Below, one piece after another: positions 34,876 through 44,451 of a stretch of DNA of 64,000 bases. Source of the DNA: Streptomyces sp. Tu6071 (GTDB lineage Bacteria > Actinomycetota > Actinomycetes > Streptomycetales > Streptomycetaceae); NCBI RefSeq assembly GCF_000213055.1, contig NZ_CM001165.1, positions 2,503,445-2,567,444 on the forward strand, given 5' to 3'. Made by a program: the position numbers and the translations under genes. Under the pieces are notes generated by a model that made no database searches, was not told the origin of the DNA, and saw only the letters and a program-made list of their open reading frames with translations. Every line of letters starts with the position of its first letter. Position 1 is the first letter of the stretch.

Positions 34876-35791
34876 AGCGAATCCTCGGGTCGAGAACGGC
34901 GTAGAGAAGGTCGACGAGGAGGTTGGCGATCAGGAAGACGAGGACGAGTACGGTCACGAAGCCGACCACCGTCTGCGTGTTCTGCCGCAGGATGCCCTGG
35001 TAGAGCTGGTAGCCGACGCCGTGGATGTTGAAGATGCGTTCGGTGACGATCGCGCCGCCCATGAGGGCGCCGATGTCGGTGCCGATGAACGTGACGACGG
35101 GGATGAGCGAGTTGCGCAGCAGGTGCCGCAGGATGACGCGGTGGCGCGGCAGGCCCTTCGCGATGGCGGTGCGGACGTAGTCGGCGCGGCGGTTCTCGGC
35201 GATCGAGGTCCTCGTCAGCCGGGTGACGTAGGCGAGCGAGACCGAGGCGAGGACGAGTCCGGGCAGGATCAGTTCGTCGAAGGGGGCCTCGGCGGACACG
35301 GCCGGTTTGATCCAGCCCCACTTCACGCCGAGGAGCAGTTGCAGCAGCAGGCCGGTGACGAAGGTCGGCACCGAGATCACGACGAGGGTGAGGATGAGGA
35401 CGCCGGTGTCGTCGGGCTTGCCGCGGCGCAGGCCGGTGAGGACGCCGAGGCTGATGCCGATGACGATCTCGAAGATGATCGCGATGATCGTGAGCCGGAT
35501 CGTGACCGGGAAGGCGTCGCCCATCAGGTCGAGGACGGACTCGCCGTTGAAGGCGGTGCCGAAGTCCCCGGTGAAGAGGTTGCCCATGTAGGTGAGGTAT
35601 TGCTGCCACACCGGCTTGTCGAGGCCGAGGTCGTGACGGAGCTGGCTCGCGGTGGCCGGGTCGCACTGGCGGTCACCGCACAGGCCCGCGATGGGGTCGC
35701 CCATCACGTTCACCATCAGGAAGATCAGCAGCGTGGCGCCGATGAAGACCGGGATCATCTGGAGCAGACGCCGGATCACATAACGTCCCAT
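34868..35791 (-). CDS. oppB: Oligopeptide ABC transporter permease (OppB-like), operon 1
   Basis: A 307-residue permease starting MGRYVIRRLLQMIPVFIG at ATG 35791. Six membrane helices in the OppB fold. The EAA-like loop reads TAIAKGLPRHRVILRHLLRN. It ends LLYAVLDPRIRYA, typical of the family. It contains FNIHGVGYQLYQG in the outer loop, as in other bacterial OppB proteins. It follows the binding protein gene by 115 bp containing a hairpin (see 35859). Confidence 0.93.
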   Translation of the reverse strand: MGRYVIRRLLQMIPVFIGATLLIFLMVNVMGDPIAGLCGDRQCDPATASQLRHDLGLDKPVWQQYLTYMGNLFTGDFGTAFNGESVLDLMGDAFPVTIRLTIIAIIFEIVIGISLGVLTGLRRGKPDDTGVLILTLVVISVPTFVTGLLLQLLLGVKWGWIKPAVSAEAPFDELILPGLVLASVSLAYVTRLTRTSIAENRRADYVRTAIAKGLPRHRVILRHLLRNSLIPVVTFIGTDIGALMGGAIVTERIFNIHGVGYQLYQGILRQNTQTVVGFVTVLVLVFLIANLLVDLLYAVLDPRIRYA

Positions 35792-35858
35792 GGACAGCTC
35801 CGGGGTTGGGGGCGCGGGCCCTGGCGGGTGGGGCGGGAGGACGGGGAAACGCCGATGC

Positions 35859-35881
35859 CCGGCGCACGGGGAGTGCACCGG
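35859..35881 (-). promoter_or_regulatory. Intra-operon hairpin between binding protein and permease genes
   Basis: Arms ccggcgcac and gtgcaccgg pair with one mismatch at 35859-35867 and 35873-35881 around gggga. Placed 26 bp after the oppA stop, such structures usually reduce expression of the following transporter genes relative to the binding protein; here that is inferred. Confidence 0.55.
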
Positions 35882-35906
35882 GGCTCTCGGCCGGGGCGGT
35901 GCGCCG

Positions 35907-37547
35907 TCAGCTGACCTTGATCTCGTTGTAGACGGGGACGCTGAAGGGGTTCAGGGCCACGTTCGAGAGGCGGTCGGAGTAGCCGGCGTTGCCGTTCTGG
36001 TACCAGAGCGGGATCGCGGCCATGTCGTCGCGCACGACCTTCTCGGCGTCCTGGAAGGTCGTCACGGCCTTCTTGGTGTCCGTCTCGGCGTTTGCCTTGT
36101 TGACGAGGCTGTCGAACTTCTTCGAGCTGTACTTGCCGTCGTTGGACGAGGCGTCGGTGAAGTACAGCGGCTGGAGGAAGTTCTGGATGAGCGGGTAGTC
36201 CATCTGCCAGCCGGCGCGGAAGGGGCCGGGCATCTTGTGCTGGCCGATCTTGTTGCGGAAGTCCGCGAAGGTGCCGGTCGGGTCGCCGACGCACGCCTTG
36301 TCGTTGTCCAGGGCGTTGTTGATGTTGTTGCAGACCGCGTCGACCCACTCCTTGTGGGAGCCGGTGTCGGCGTTGTAGCCGATCTTGACCTGGCCGTTGG
36401 GGATGCCGCCCGCACCCTCGATGAGCTTCTTCGCCTCGTCCGGCTTGTAGTCGCACGCCTCGCCGCACAGCCCCGGCTTGTACCCGCCGTCCTCGCCGAG
36501 CACCGGCGAGGTCCAGTCGGTGGCGGGGGTGCGGGTCTTCTGGAAGATCGTCTCGGTGATCTGCTTGCGGTTGATCGCCATCGACAGGCCCTTGCGCAGG
36601 TCCGCGCTCTTGGGACCGTTCCACGCCTTGTCGTAGAAGGGGAAGGCGAGGGTCTGGATGATCCCGGCCGGCTGGTTGATGTACCGGTTGCCGAGGTCGT
36701 TCTTGACGTTCCGGAGCTGGTTGGCCGGGATGTCGTCGGCGAGGTCGAGGTTCCCGGCGGTCAGGTCGGTGTAGGCGGTGTTGACGTCGGTGTAGACCTT
36801 GAGGTCGACGCCGTTGTTCCGCGCCTTGTCGCTGCCGGGATAGCCGTCCCACTTGCGGAGCTGCATCTGCGAGCCGCGCTTGTAGGAGTTGATCGTGTAG
36901 GGGCCGTTGCCGACGGGCTTCTTGAGCCACTGCGCGTGGTTGTCGAAGAAGGACCGGGGCAGCGGGGCGAAGGCCGCGTAACCGAGGGTCTCGGGCCAGG
37001 TGGAGAACTTCTGGTTGAGCTTGACGGTGAAGGTGCGGTCCCCGGTGACCTTGAGCCCGGAGAGCGTCTGCGCGCTCGCCTGCCCGGACGAGGGGTGCAC
37101 CTTGTCGTAACCGTCGATCTGGCCGAAGAAGTAGGCGTTCTTCTGGTTGTTCTTCAGGTCCGCGCCGTAGTTCCAGGCGTCCACGAAGGACTTGGCGGTG
37201 ACCTTCTCGCCGTTCGAGAACTTCCAGCCGCTCTTGACGGTGATGTCGAAGGTCTGGGAGTCCTTGGTGTCGATCTTCTCGGCCAGCATGTCCTCGGCCT
37301 TGCCGGTCTTCGGGTTGTACCGCTTGAGACCCCGGAAGACCAGGTCGAGGACCTTGCCGCCCTGCACCTCGTTGGTGTTCGCCGGCTCCAGGGGGTTCTG
37401 CGGGTCGCCCCACGAGGCACGCACGATGCCACCGCCGCCACCGCCGCCACCACCGCCGCCGCTGTCGCCACCGCCGCCGCAGCCCGTCGCGGCCAGCGCG
37501 ACGACGACCGCCCCCGCGACCCATTTCGCGTGCGTGGCTCCTCGCAT
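35907..37547 (-). CDS. oppA: Oligopeptide ABC transporter substrate-binding lipoprotein (OppA-like), operon 1
   Basis: A 546-residue family 5 solute-binding protein. Lipoprotein signal peptide: MRGATHAKWVAG, hydrophobic core, lipobox ATG-Cys23. The mature N-terminus has an unusual Gly run: GGGG, Asp-Ser, then eleven Gly, before IVRASWGDPQNPLEPANTNE. Conserved family words follow, such as KSGWKFSNGEKVTAKSFVDAW, LRKGLSMAINRKQI and AAIPLWYQNGNAGYS. The ATG at 37547 follows gaggaggcaccg. It heads operon 1 (binding protein, OppB, OppC, OppD, OppF). It is clearly related to the binding protein at 42085-43722, including an almost identical leader. Confidence 0.94.
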   Translation of the reverse strand: MRGATHAKWVAGAVVVALAATGCGGGGDSGGGGGGGGGGGIVRASWGDPQNPLEPANTNEVQGGKVLDLVFRGLKRYNPKTGKAEDMLAEKIDTKDSQTFDITVKSGWKFSNGEKVTAKSFVDAWNYGADLKNNQKNAYFFGQIDGYDKVHPSSGQASAQTLSGLKVTGDRTFTVKLNQKFSTWPETLGYAAFAPLPRSFFDNHAQWLKKPVGNGPYTINSYKRGSQMQLRKWDGYPGSDKARNNGVDLKVYTDVNTAYTDLTAGNLDLADDIPANQLRNVKNDLGNRYINQPAGIIQTLAFPFYDKAWNGPKSADLRKGLSMAINRKQITETIFQKTRTPATDWTSPVLGEDGGYKPGLCGEACDYKPDEAKKLIEGAGGIPNGQVKIGYNADTGSHKEWVDAVCNNINNALDNDKACVGDPTGTFADFRNKIGQHKMPGPFRAGWQMDYPLIQNFLQPLYFTDASSNDGKYSSKKFDSLVNKANAETDTKKAVTTFQDAEKVVRDDMAAIPLWYQNGNAGYSDRLSNVALNPFSVPVYNEIKVS

Positions 37548-37784
37548 CGGTGCCTCCTCGTGAGCGTCATATCGCACTTAGTGCCTCATACCATCGCATA
37601 AGGTACAAGTGCGCACGGCGAGCTGAGCCGGGCGAGTCACCCGGAGAGGGCGGGGAGGCCGCGGGAGGCGCGCGGCCGGGACGGCGAGGGCACGGGCAGG
37701 CGGGGACGGCCCGGGGGCGGCCCGGGTCCCGCTGGGGTGCGGCCCGGGTACGGCCCGGGTCCGCTCGGCACGGCCCGGGTACGG

Positions 37785-37820
37785 CGGAGGCCCCGTCACC
37801 TCGCGGTGACGGGGCCTCCG
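37785..37820 (-). terminator. Perfect 16-bp hairpin terminator of the second peptide ABC operon
   Basis: Arms 37785-37800 and 37805-37820 pair perfectly around a tcgc loop. It lies 18 bp past the stop of the last gene (37838) of operon 2. Just beyond it is a cluster of repeated cggcccgggt units at about 37742-37780. Confidence 0.93.
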
Positions 37821-37837
37821 GGGCCGGACGGAACGCC

Positions 37838-38975
37838 TCAGGCGGCGTTCACGATGTCCTTCTCCTCGGCGAAGTGGCACGCCGACTCGTGCGCGGCCGG
37901 GATGTCCTTCGTACGGAAGACCTCCGGCACCGCGAGGAGGGGGGTCTCCTGCGCGCACTTGTCCTGCGCCTTCCAGCAGCGGGTGCGGAAGGAGCAGCCC
38001 GACGGCGGGTTCGCCGGCGAGGGCACGTCACCCGTGAGGATGATGCGCTCGCGGTGGTCGCGCGCCTCCGGGTCGGGGACCGGGACGGCGGAGAGCAACG
38101 CCTGCGTGTAGGGGTGCGTGGGGTGCTCGTAGATCTGCTCGTCGGTGCCGATCTCGGCCATCTTGCCGAGGTACATGACCCCGACCCGGTCCGAGATGTG
38201 GCGGACGATCGACAGGTCGTGCGCGATGAAGATGTAGGACAGGTTGAACTCGTCCTGCAGTCGCTCCATCAGGTTGATGACCTGCGCCTGCACCGAGACG
38301 TCGAGCGCGGAGACCGGCTCGTCGCAGATGATCACCTCGGGGTTGAGCGCGAGGCCGCGGGCGATGCCGATGCGCTGGCGCTGACCGCCCGAGAACTGGT
38401 GCGGGTAGCGGCTGATGTACTCCGGGTTGAGCCCGACGACGTCGAGGAGGTCCCGCACGCGCTTGCGGCGGTCCCCCTTCGGCGCGACCTCCGGGTGGAT
38501 GTCGAAGGGCTCGCCGATGATGTCGCCGACCGTCATGCGCGGGTTCAGCGAGGTGTACGGGTCCTGGAACACCATCTGGATGTTGCGGCGGACGGCCTTC
38601 AGGGCGCGCCCGGACAGCTTGGTGATGTCCTGGCCCTTGTAGAAGACCTCGCCCGCGGTCGCCGTCTCCAGCGTCATGAGCAGCTTCGCGACGGTGGACT
38701 TGCCACAGCCGGACTCGCCCACGATGCCGAGCGTCTCGCCCTGGTAGAGGTCGAAGGAGACCCCGTCCACGGCCTTGACCGCGCCGATCTGGCGCTTGAA
38801 GACGATGCCCTGCGTGAGCGGGAAGTGCTTCTTCAGGTTGCGCACCTGGAGGATCGGCTCCCCGCGCCCGACGTTCGCGTCGATCGCCGCGACGGCCTCG
38901 TCCTCGGTGGTGGCCTTCACCGTCTCCACGGCGGAGACGTTGGGGGCGGCGTCAGCCTTCTTCTGCTCCGGCTTC

Positions 38976-38983
<8 letters not shown>
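37838..38983 (-). CDS. Oligopeptide ABC transporter ATP-binding protein (OppF-like), operon 2
   Basis: A 381-residue ATPase that is the paralogue of the operon 1 OppF. Walker [10 protein letters not shown] at about 83-91, Q-loop [22 protein letters not shown], Walker [13 protein letters not shown], switch His IAHDLSIV, and the C-terminal cysteine words PPSGCSFRTRCWKAQDKC. The first 45 residues are an extra Ala/Val/Glu-rich segment not shared with operon 1. It overlaps the preceding ATPase gene by 8 bp. Terminated by a strong hairpin. Confidence 0.93.
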
Positions 38984-40037
<1,054 letters not shown>

Positions 40038-40048
40038 GAGCGTCTCCC

Positions 40049-41017
40049 TCAGCGGAGCTTCGGGTCGAGGGCGTTGCGGACGGCTTCGCCGAGCATGATG
40101 AAGGCGAAAACGGTGAGCGTCAGCATGATCGAGGGGTACAGCAGCACGTGCTGGGCCACCCGGATCTGGGCGAGGCCGTCGGAGATGTCGGCACCCCAGG
40201 AGACGGCCGGGGCGGAGAGCCCGAGGCCGAGGTAGGAGAGCGTGGCCTCCGCGCCGATGTACGTGCCGAGCGCGATGGTCGCGACGACGATCACCGGGGC
40301 CATGGCGTTCGGCAGGATGTGCCGGAGCATGATCCGCGAGGTGCTCGCGCCGAGGGCCTTCGCGGCCTGGACGTAGTCGGACTGCTTGACGGTGAGCACC
40401 GAGCCGCGCATGACGCGGGTGATCTGCGTCCAGCCGAGGATGCCGAGCGCGGCGGCGACGAGCCACCACTTGCGGTCGGTGAAGGCGTTCATGACCAGCA
40501 TGGCGCCGAGCAGGAACGGGATGCCGAAGAAGATGTCGGTGACCCGGGACAGGATCGCGTCGAGCCAGCCGCCGAAGTAACCGGCGACCATGCCGACGAA
40601 GCTGCCGAGCAGCGTCACGATGATCGTCGCGCCGAAGCCCACGAGGACCGAGTTGCGGGTGCCGTGGACGAGACGGGAGTACACCGAGCGGCCCTGCTGG
40701 TCGTAGCCCAGCCAGTCGGCCTGGAAGACGTGCCCGAGCTTCGGCTTGCTCAGGTAGTGGTTCTGGAGGTCCGTCGCCGTCGGGTCGGTGCCGGTGAAGA
40801 GGCCGGGGAACGCCGACATGACGATGAGCAGCAGGATGATCAGCGCCGAGATGATGAACATCGGCCGGCGGCGCAGGTCCACCCACGCGTCGCCCCACAG
40901 GCTGCGGTTCTTGTCCGCGGCGGCCTTCTCGACCACGGCGGTGTCGGCCGTGGGGACCGGCTCGCCGAGGGTGTGCTTCGCGGCTTCGTCGGCCGCTTCC
41001 TTGGTGATGTCAGGCAT
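40049..41017 (-). CDS. Oligopeptide ABC transporter permease (OppC-like), operon 2
   Basis: A 322-residue permease. An acidic 50-residue N-terminus (MPDITKEAADEAAKHTLGE) precedes the first helix (MFIISALIILLLIVMSAFP). The EAA-like motif is QAAKALGASTSRIMLRHILPN, and the protein ends LGEAVRNALDPKLR, nearly the same as operon 1 OppC. Overlaps the upstream permease gene by 8 bp. Confidence 0.93.
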   Translation of the reverse strand: MPDITKEAADEAAKHTLGEPVPTADTAVVEKAAADKNRSLWGDAWVDLRRRPMFIISALIILLLIVMSAFPGLFTGTDPTATDLQNHYLSKPKLGHVFQADWLGYDQQGRSVYSRLVHGTRNSVLVGFGATIIVTLLGSFVGMVAGYFGGWLDAILSRVTDIFFGIPFLLGAMLVMNAFTDRKWWLVAAALGILGWTQITRVMRGSVLTVKQSDYVQAAKALGASTSRIMLRHILPNAMAPVIVVATIALGTYIGAEATLSYLGLGLSAPAVSWGADISDGLAQIRVAQHVLLYPSIMLTLTVFAFIMLGEAVRNALDPKLR

Positions 41018-41939
41018 AGCGAATCCTCGGGTCCAGGACCGCGTAGAGCAGGTCGACGAGCAGGCTGCACAGCAGGTAGACGAGGACGAGGATCGTCACG
41101 AGTCCGACCAGCGTGGTGCCCTCACGGCGCACGAGGGATTCGTAGATCGTCCCGCCGACGCCCTTGATGTTGAAGGCGCCCTCGGTCACGATCGCGCCGC
41201 CCATCAGGGCGCCGAGGTCGGTGCCGAGGAAGGTGACGACGGGGATCAGCGAGTTGCGCATGAGGTGCACACCGATGACACGACGGCGGGGCAGGCCCTT
41301 GGCGACGGCGGTGCGCATGTAGTCGGCGCGGCGGTTCTCGACGAGCGTGCCCCGGGTCAGGCGGGCGACATAGGCCAGTGAGGCTGTCGCCAGCACCGCC
41401 GCGGGCGCGAGCATCTGCCCCAAGTTGTTGCTGTCGTTGACATTGGGTGGCAGATCCGCCGGGAACAGGATCGCGGCCTTGATGAGGAACGCGAGCACGA
41501 AGACCGGGATGGCGATGAAGAGCAGCGTCAGGACCAGGATCGCCTGGTCCAGGAACTTGCCCGCGAACATGCCGGAGATGACGCCGAGGGCGATGCCGAA
41601 GACGATCTCCAGGACGAGTGCGAAGACAGCGAGCCTGATGGTCACCGGGAAGGCGTCACCGAGGATGTCGGTCACCGGACGTCCGCTCGCGATCTGCGTG
41701 CCGAAGTCGAAGTGGGCAACCATGTTCCACATGTAGTTGCCGTACTGCACGAATATGTTGCGGTCGAGACCGTATTCGTGCCGGAGCGAGGCGAGCTGCG
41801 CTCCAGAGGGGGTTTTGTCCCCGAAGAGACCTCTTACGGGGTCGCCAGGTAGGGCGTAGACCGCGATAAAGATCAGCAGAGTGGTCCCGATGAACACCGG
41901 GATCATCTGGAGCAGGCGTCGTATGACGTAGCGCCCCAT
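41010..41939 (-). CDS. Oligopeptide ABC transporter permease (OppB-like), operon 2
   Basis: A 309-residue permease starting MGRYVIRRLLQMIPVFIG, identical in its first 18 residues to the operon 1 OppB, showing common descent. Six membrane helices; the EAA-like loop is TAVAKGLPRRRVIGVHLMRN; ends LLYAVLDPRIRYA as in operon 1. The middle loops differ from operon 1, as expected for different substrate channels. ATG 41939 follows a 145-bp gap with a stable hairpin. Confidence 0.93.
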   Translation of the reverse strand: MGRYVIRRLLQMIPVFIGTTLLIFIAVYALPGDPVRGLFGDKTPSGAQLASLRHEYGLDRNIFVQYGNYMWNMVAHFDFGTQIASGRPVTDILGDAFPVTIRLAVFALVLEIVFGIALGVISGMFAGKFLDQAILVLTLLFIAIPVFVLAFLIKAAILFPADLPPNVNDSNNLGQMLAPAAVLATASLAYVARLTRGTLVENRRADYMRTAVAKGLPRRRVIGVHLMRNSLIPVVTFLGTDLGALMGGAIVTEGAFNIKGVGGTIYESLVRREGTTLVGLVTILVLVYLLCSLLVDLLYAVLDPRIRYA

Positions 41940-42028
41940 CGTGCCTCCATGTAGTCACAGCTGACAGCCAACGGGCCCTCCCCCGACGTCCGGTGCGTCC
42001 GTCGGAAAAGGGCCCCCAGCTGCGGCTA

Positions 42029-42065
42029 TGCGCCCGGCCGGCGGTGTTCACACCGGCCGGGCGCA
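42029..42065 (-). promoter_or_regulatory. Intra-operon hairpin after the binding protein gene, operon 2
   Basis: A 13-bp perfect stem pairs 42029-42041 with 42053-42065, 20 bp past the binding-protein stop. As a partial terminator it would keep the binding protein in excess over the membrane components; that role is inferred. The equivalent position in operon 1 has a weaker hairpin. Confidence 0.78.
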
Positions 42066-42084
42066 ACGAGCCTGGATTCTTTTG

Positions 42085-43722
42085 TTACTTCTTGACCTGG
42101 ATCTGCGTCAGGATCGGGTCACCGGTCTGCGAGTAGTCCACGTTCTGGACCTTCGGCGAGTAGCCGGCGTTGACCTTGTAGTACCAGAGCGGGATGCCGG
42201 GCATGAACTCGACGAGCTTCTTCTCGACCTCCTGGTACTCCTTGACGGAGTCCTCAAGGGTCTTGGCGGCGTCGGCCTTCGCGATCAGCGCGTCGACCTC
42301 CTTGTTGGAGAAGCCGCTCTGGTTGCCGTCCGACTTCGTGCCGTAGAGGTCACGGATGAAGTTGGCGTTCATCGGGTAGTCCAGCACCCAGCCACTGCGG
42401 TAGAAGGACTTGACCTGCTTGGCGTCACGGGCGTTCAGGTCGGCCTGGAAGTCGGCCTTCGAGTCGCCCACGCACTTGATGCCGGTCGCCTTGGTGATGG
42501 AACCGCAGACGGCCTCCACCCACTCCTTGTGGCCACCGTCGGCGTTGTACTGGATCGAGATCTTGTTGCCCGGGACGCCGCCGCCGTCCTTGATGAGCTG
42601 CTTCGCCTTGGCCGGGTCGTACTTGGTGACGTCACCGGCGACGTTCGGCTGGTAGCCGTTGACGCCCTTGGCGACGAAGCCGGTCGCGGGCTCGCGGGTG
42701 CCCTGGAGCACGGTCTTGGTGATCGTGTCGCGGTCGATCGCCATGGACAGACCCTGGATGACCTTCGGGTCGACGTCCTTGAACTGCTTGCCGTAGAAGG
42801 CGGGGACGATCGTCTGGATCGCGGAGTACGCCTTGTCCACCGCGCGGTCGCCGAGGTCCGTCTTGTAGACCGGGAGGTCCTTCGGGCCGATCTGGCGCAG
42901 CACGTCGACGTTGCCGGACTTGAGGTCCTCGTAGGCGGTGTCCAGGCTGGAGTAGTTCTTGAAGATCACCCCGCCGTTCTGCGCCTTGTCCGGGCCCTGG
43001 TAGCCGTCGAACTTGGTGACCTTGATCTGCTTCTTGTGGTCCCAGCTCGCGAACTTGTAGGGGCCGTTGCCGATCGGCTTCTCACCGGCGGCCTTCGGGT
43101 CCTTGTAGAAGGACTCGGGGAGCGGCGAGAAGACCTCGTAGCCGAGCTTGTACTCGAAGTACGGCAGGGACTTGCTCAGCTCGATCGTGAAGGTGTTGTC
43201 GTCGACGACCTTCAGGCCGGACATCTCCTCGGCCTTGGGCTTGCCCTTGGCCGGGGCGACGTCGTCGTAACCCTTGATGTCGGAGAACCAGGCGCTGTTG
43301 GTCTGCTTGTTCGCCGGCTGGGCGGCCCAGTTCCACGCCTTGACGTAGGACTCGGCGGTGACGGTGGTGCCGTCGTGGAACTTCCAGCCCGGCTTCAGCT
43401 TGACCGTGTAGGTCTTGCTGTCCTTGGTCTCCACCGACTGGGCGTTGACCATCTTGATCTGGCCCTTGGCGTCGTAGTCGACGAGCTGCGAGAACAGCGA
43501 CTTGACGACGATGCTGCCGTTGGACTCCATCGTGTTCGCCGGCTGGAGCGGGTTCTGCGGCTCGCCGACCTCGACGGAGAAGATCCCCTTGGCGTTCACC
43601 GCGCCCGCGGCCGGCTTCTTGCTGCTGTCGTTGCTGTCGCCGTCGTCGCTGCCGCAGGCGGTAGCCGCCAGAGCGATGATCGCCGCGCCCGCAACCCACT
43701 TGGCGCTTGTCGCACCACGCAT
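42085..43722 (-). CDS. Oligopeptide ABC transporter substrate-binding lipoprotein (OppA-like), operon 2
   Basis: A 545-residue family 5 solute-binding protein. Leader MRGATSAKWVAGA, lipobox ATA-Cys23, Asp/Ser-rich linker, then FSVEVGEPQNPLQPANTMES. Family words include KPGWKFHDGTTVTAESYVKAW, IQGLSMAIDRDTIT and FMPGIPLWYYKVNAGYS. ATG 43722 follows gaggaggaacccc. Paralogue of operon 1 OppA, with the leader differing at very few positions, but the linker after the lipid Cys is quite different (acidic rather than poly-Gly). By position next to typA this whole 12-kb block resembles the S. coelicolor SCO5112-SCO5121 (bldK) neighbourhood, but gene order differs from bldK proper, so I do not use that name. 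Confidence 0.93.
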   Translation of the reverse strand: MRGATSAKWVAGAAIIALAATACGSDDGDSNDSSKKPAAGAVNAKGIFSVEVGEPQNPLQPANTMESNGSIVVKSLFSQLVDYDAKGQIKMVNAQSVETKDSKTYTVKLKPGWKFHDGTTVTAESYVKAWNWAAQPANKQTNSAWFSDIKGYDDVAPAKGKPKAEEMSGLKVVDDNTFTIELSKSLPYFEYKLGYEVFSPLPESFYKDPKAAGEKPIGNGPYKFASWDHKKQIKVTKFDGYQGPDKAQNGGVIFKNYSSLDTAYEDLKSGNVDVLRQIGPKDLPVYKTDLGDRAVDKAYSAIQTIVPAFYGKQFKDVDPKVIQGLSMAIDRDTITKTVLQGTREPATGFVAKGVNGYQPNVAGDVTKYDPAKAKQLIKDGGGVPGNKISIQYNADGGHKEWVEAVCGSITKATGIKCVGDSKADFQADLNARDAKQVKSFYRSGWVLDYPMNANFIRDLYGTKSDGNQSGFSNKEVDALIAKADAAKTLEDSVKEYQEVEKKLVEFMPGIPLWYYKVNAGYSPKVQNVDYSQTGDPILTQIQVKK

Positions 43723-44451
43723 GGGGTTCCTCCTCATGAGTCCACTTGTCCACTGCAAAGAGAGGGGCGCACGACACATGCCGACGACGGTGCCTTCATG
43801 GAGTGCTGCGCCTCAGTGTGCTCGTGAGTCGGCGCGACAGCGCGTGACCCATTGACCCGAGCTCTACGCCGAACACTATTCGTCATTTGAACGACGACTG
43901 ACCACACCCTTTTGGTCTCGGTTCGGTCACACCTGTTCCAGTCGACTCTTAAAATCCGGACAAATAGAGGCGAAGCAGATGGGTGCGAAACGGACTCGTT
44001 ACACACCTATCGGTCAGGGTGTTCCGCTATTCGGACACTTTCCGAAGGAAAAGGGGTTGCGGAGAGTAGGCCCTTGAGTCGTCCCGCGTGGTGATGACCC
44101 TGCGTGGTCGACGCGCGTCAACTCCGGCCAACGGAGCGGGACTCCGGGGGTGTTGAAGCGTTGCCGCGCACCAGAGTGCCACGCGGGCGCGGCGGAGGGG
44201 AGGGCGCCTTCGGAAAATGGGCCCGACCGCCCCGTACCGCCCCCGCGCGGGGCCGGGCCGCGCCCGGCGCCGGGGCCTGCTCGCGCCCCCGCGGAAGCGA
44301 AGTCCCGCCTCGCGGGCGGCCGTTGGGACACCCGGCGCCCGACACGCCCTCAACAGGCAGCCAGGGGTGGGCTCTTCACAGGAATCCCCGTCCCGGCACG
44401 CCGAGGGCCCGGCCCCCCCGCGGGAGTGCCGGGCCCCGGTGTGGCGCGGGG
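43723..44451. other. Long intergenic region, no gene supported
   Basis: This 729-bp region separates typA from operon 2. The part from about 43860 to 44060 is clearly AT-richer than the surrounding genome, as expected of a promoter and long untranslated leader for the binding protein. The rest is GC-rich without a coding signature; open frames on both strands have Arg/Pro-rich shadow composition. I see no recognisable RNA gene. Confidence 0.6.
44392..44433 (-). terminator. Putative hairpin terminator of typA
   Basis: Arms cccggcac (44392-44399) and gtgccggg (44426-44433) pair perfectly, with an internal GC-rich loop that can extend the pairing. Located just past the typA stop at 44452. Confidence 0.6.
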
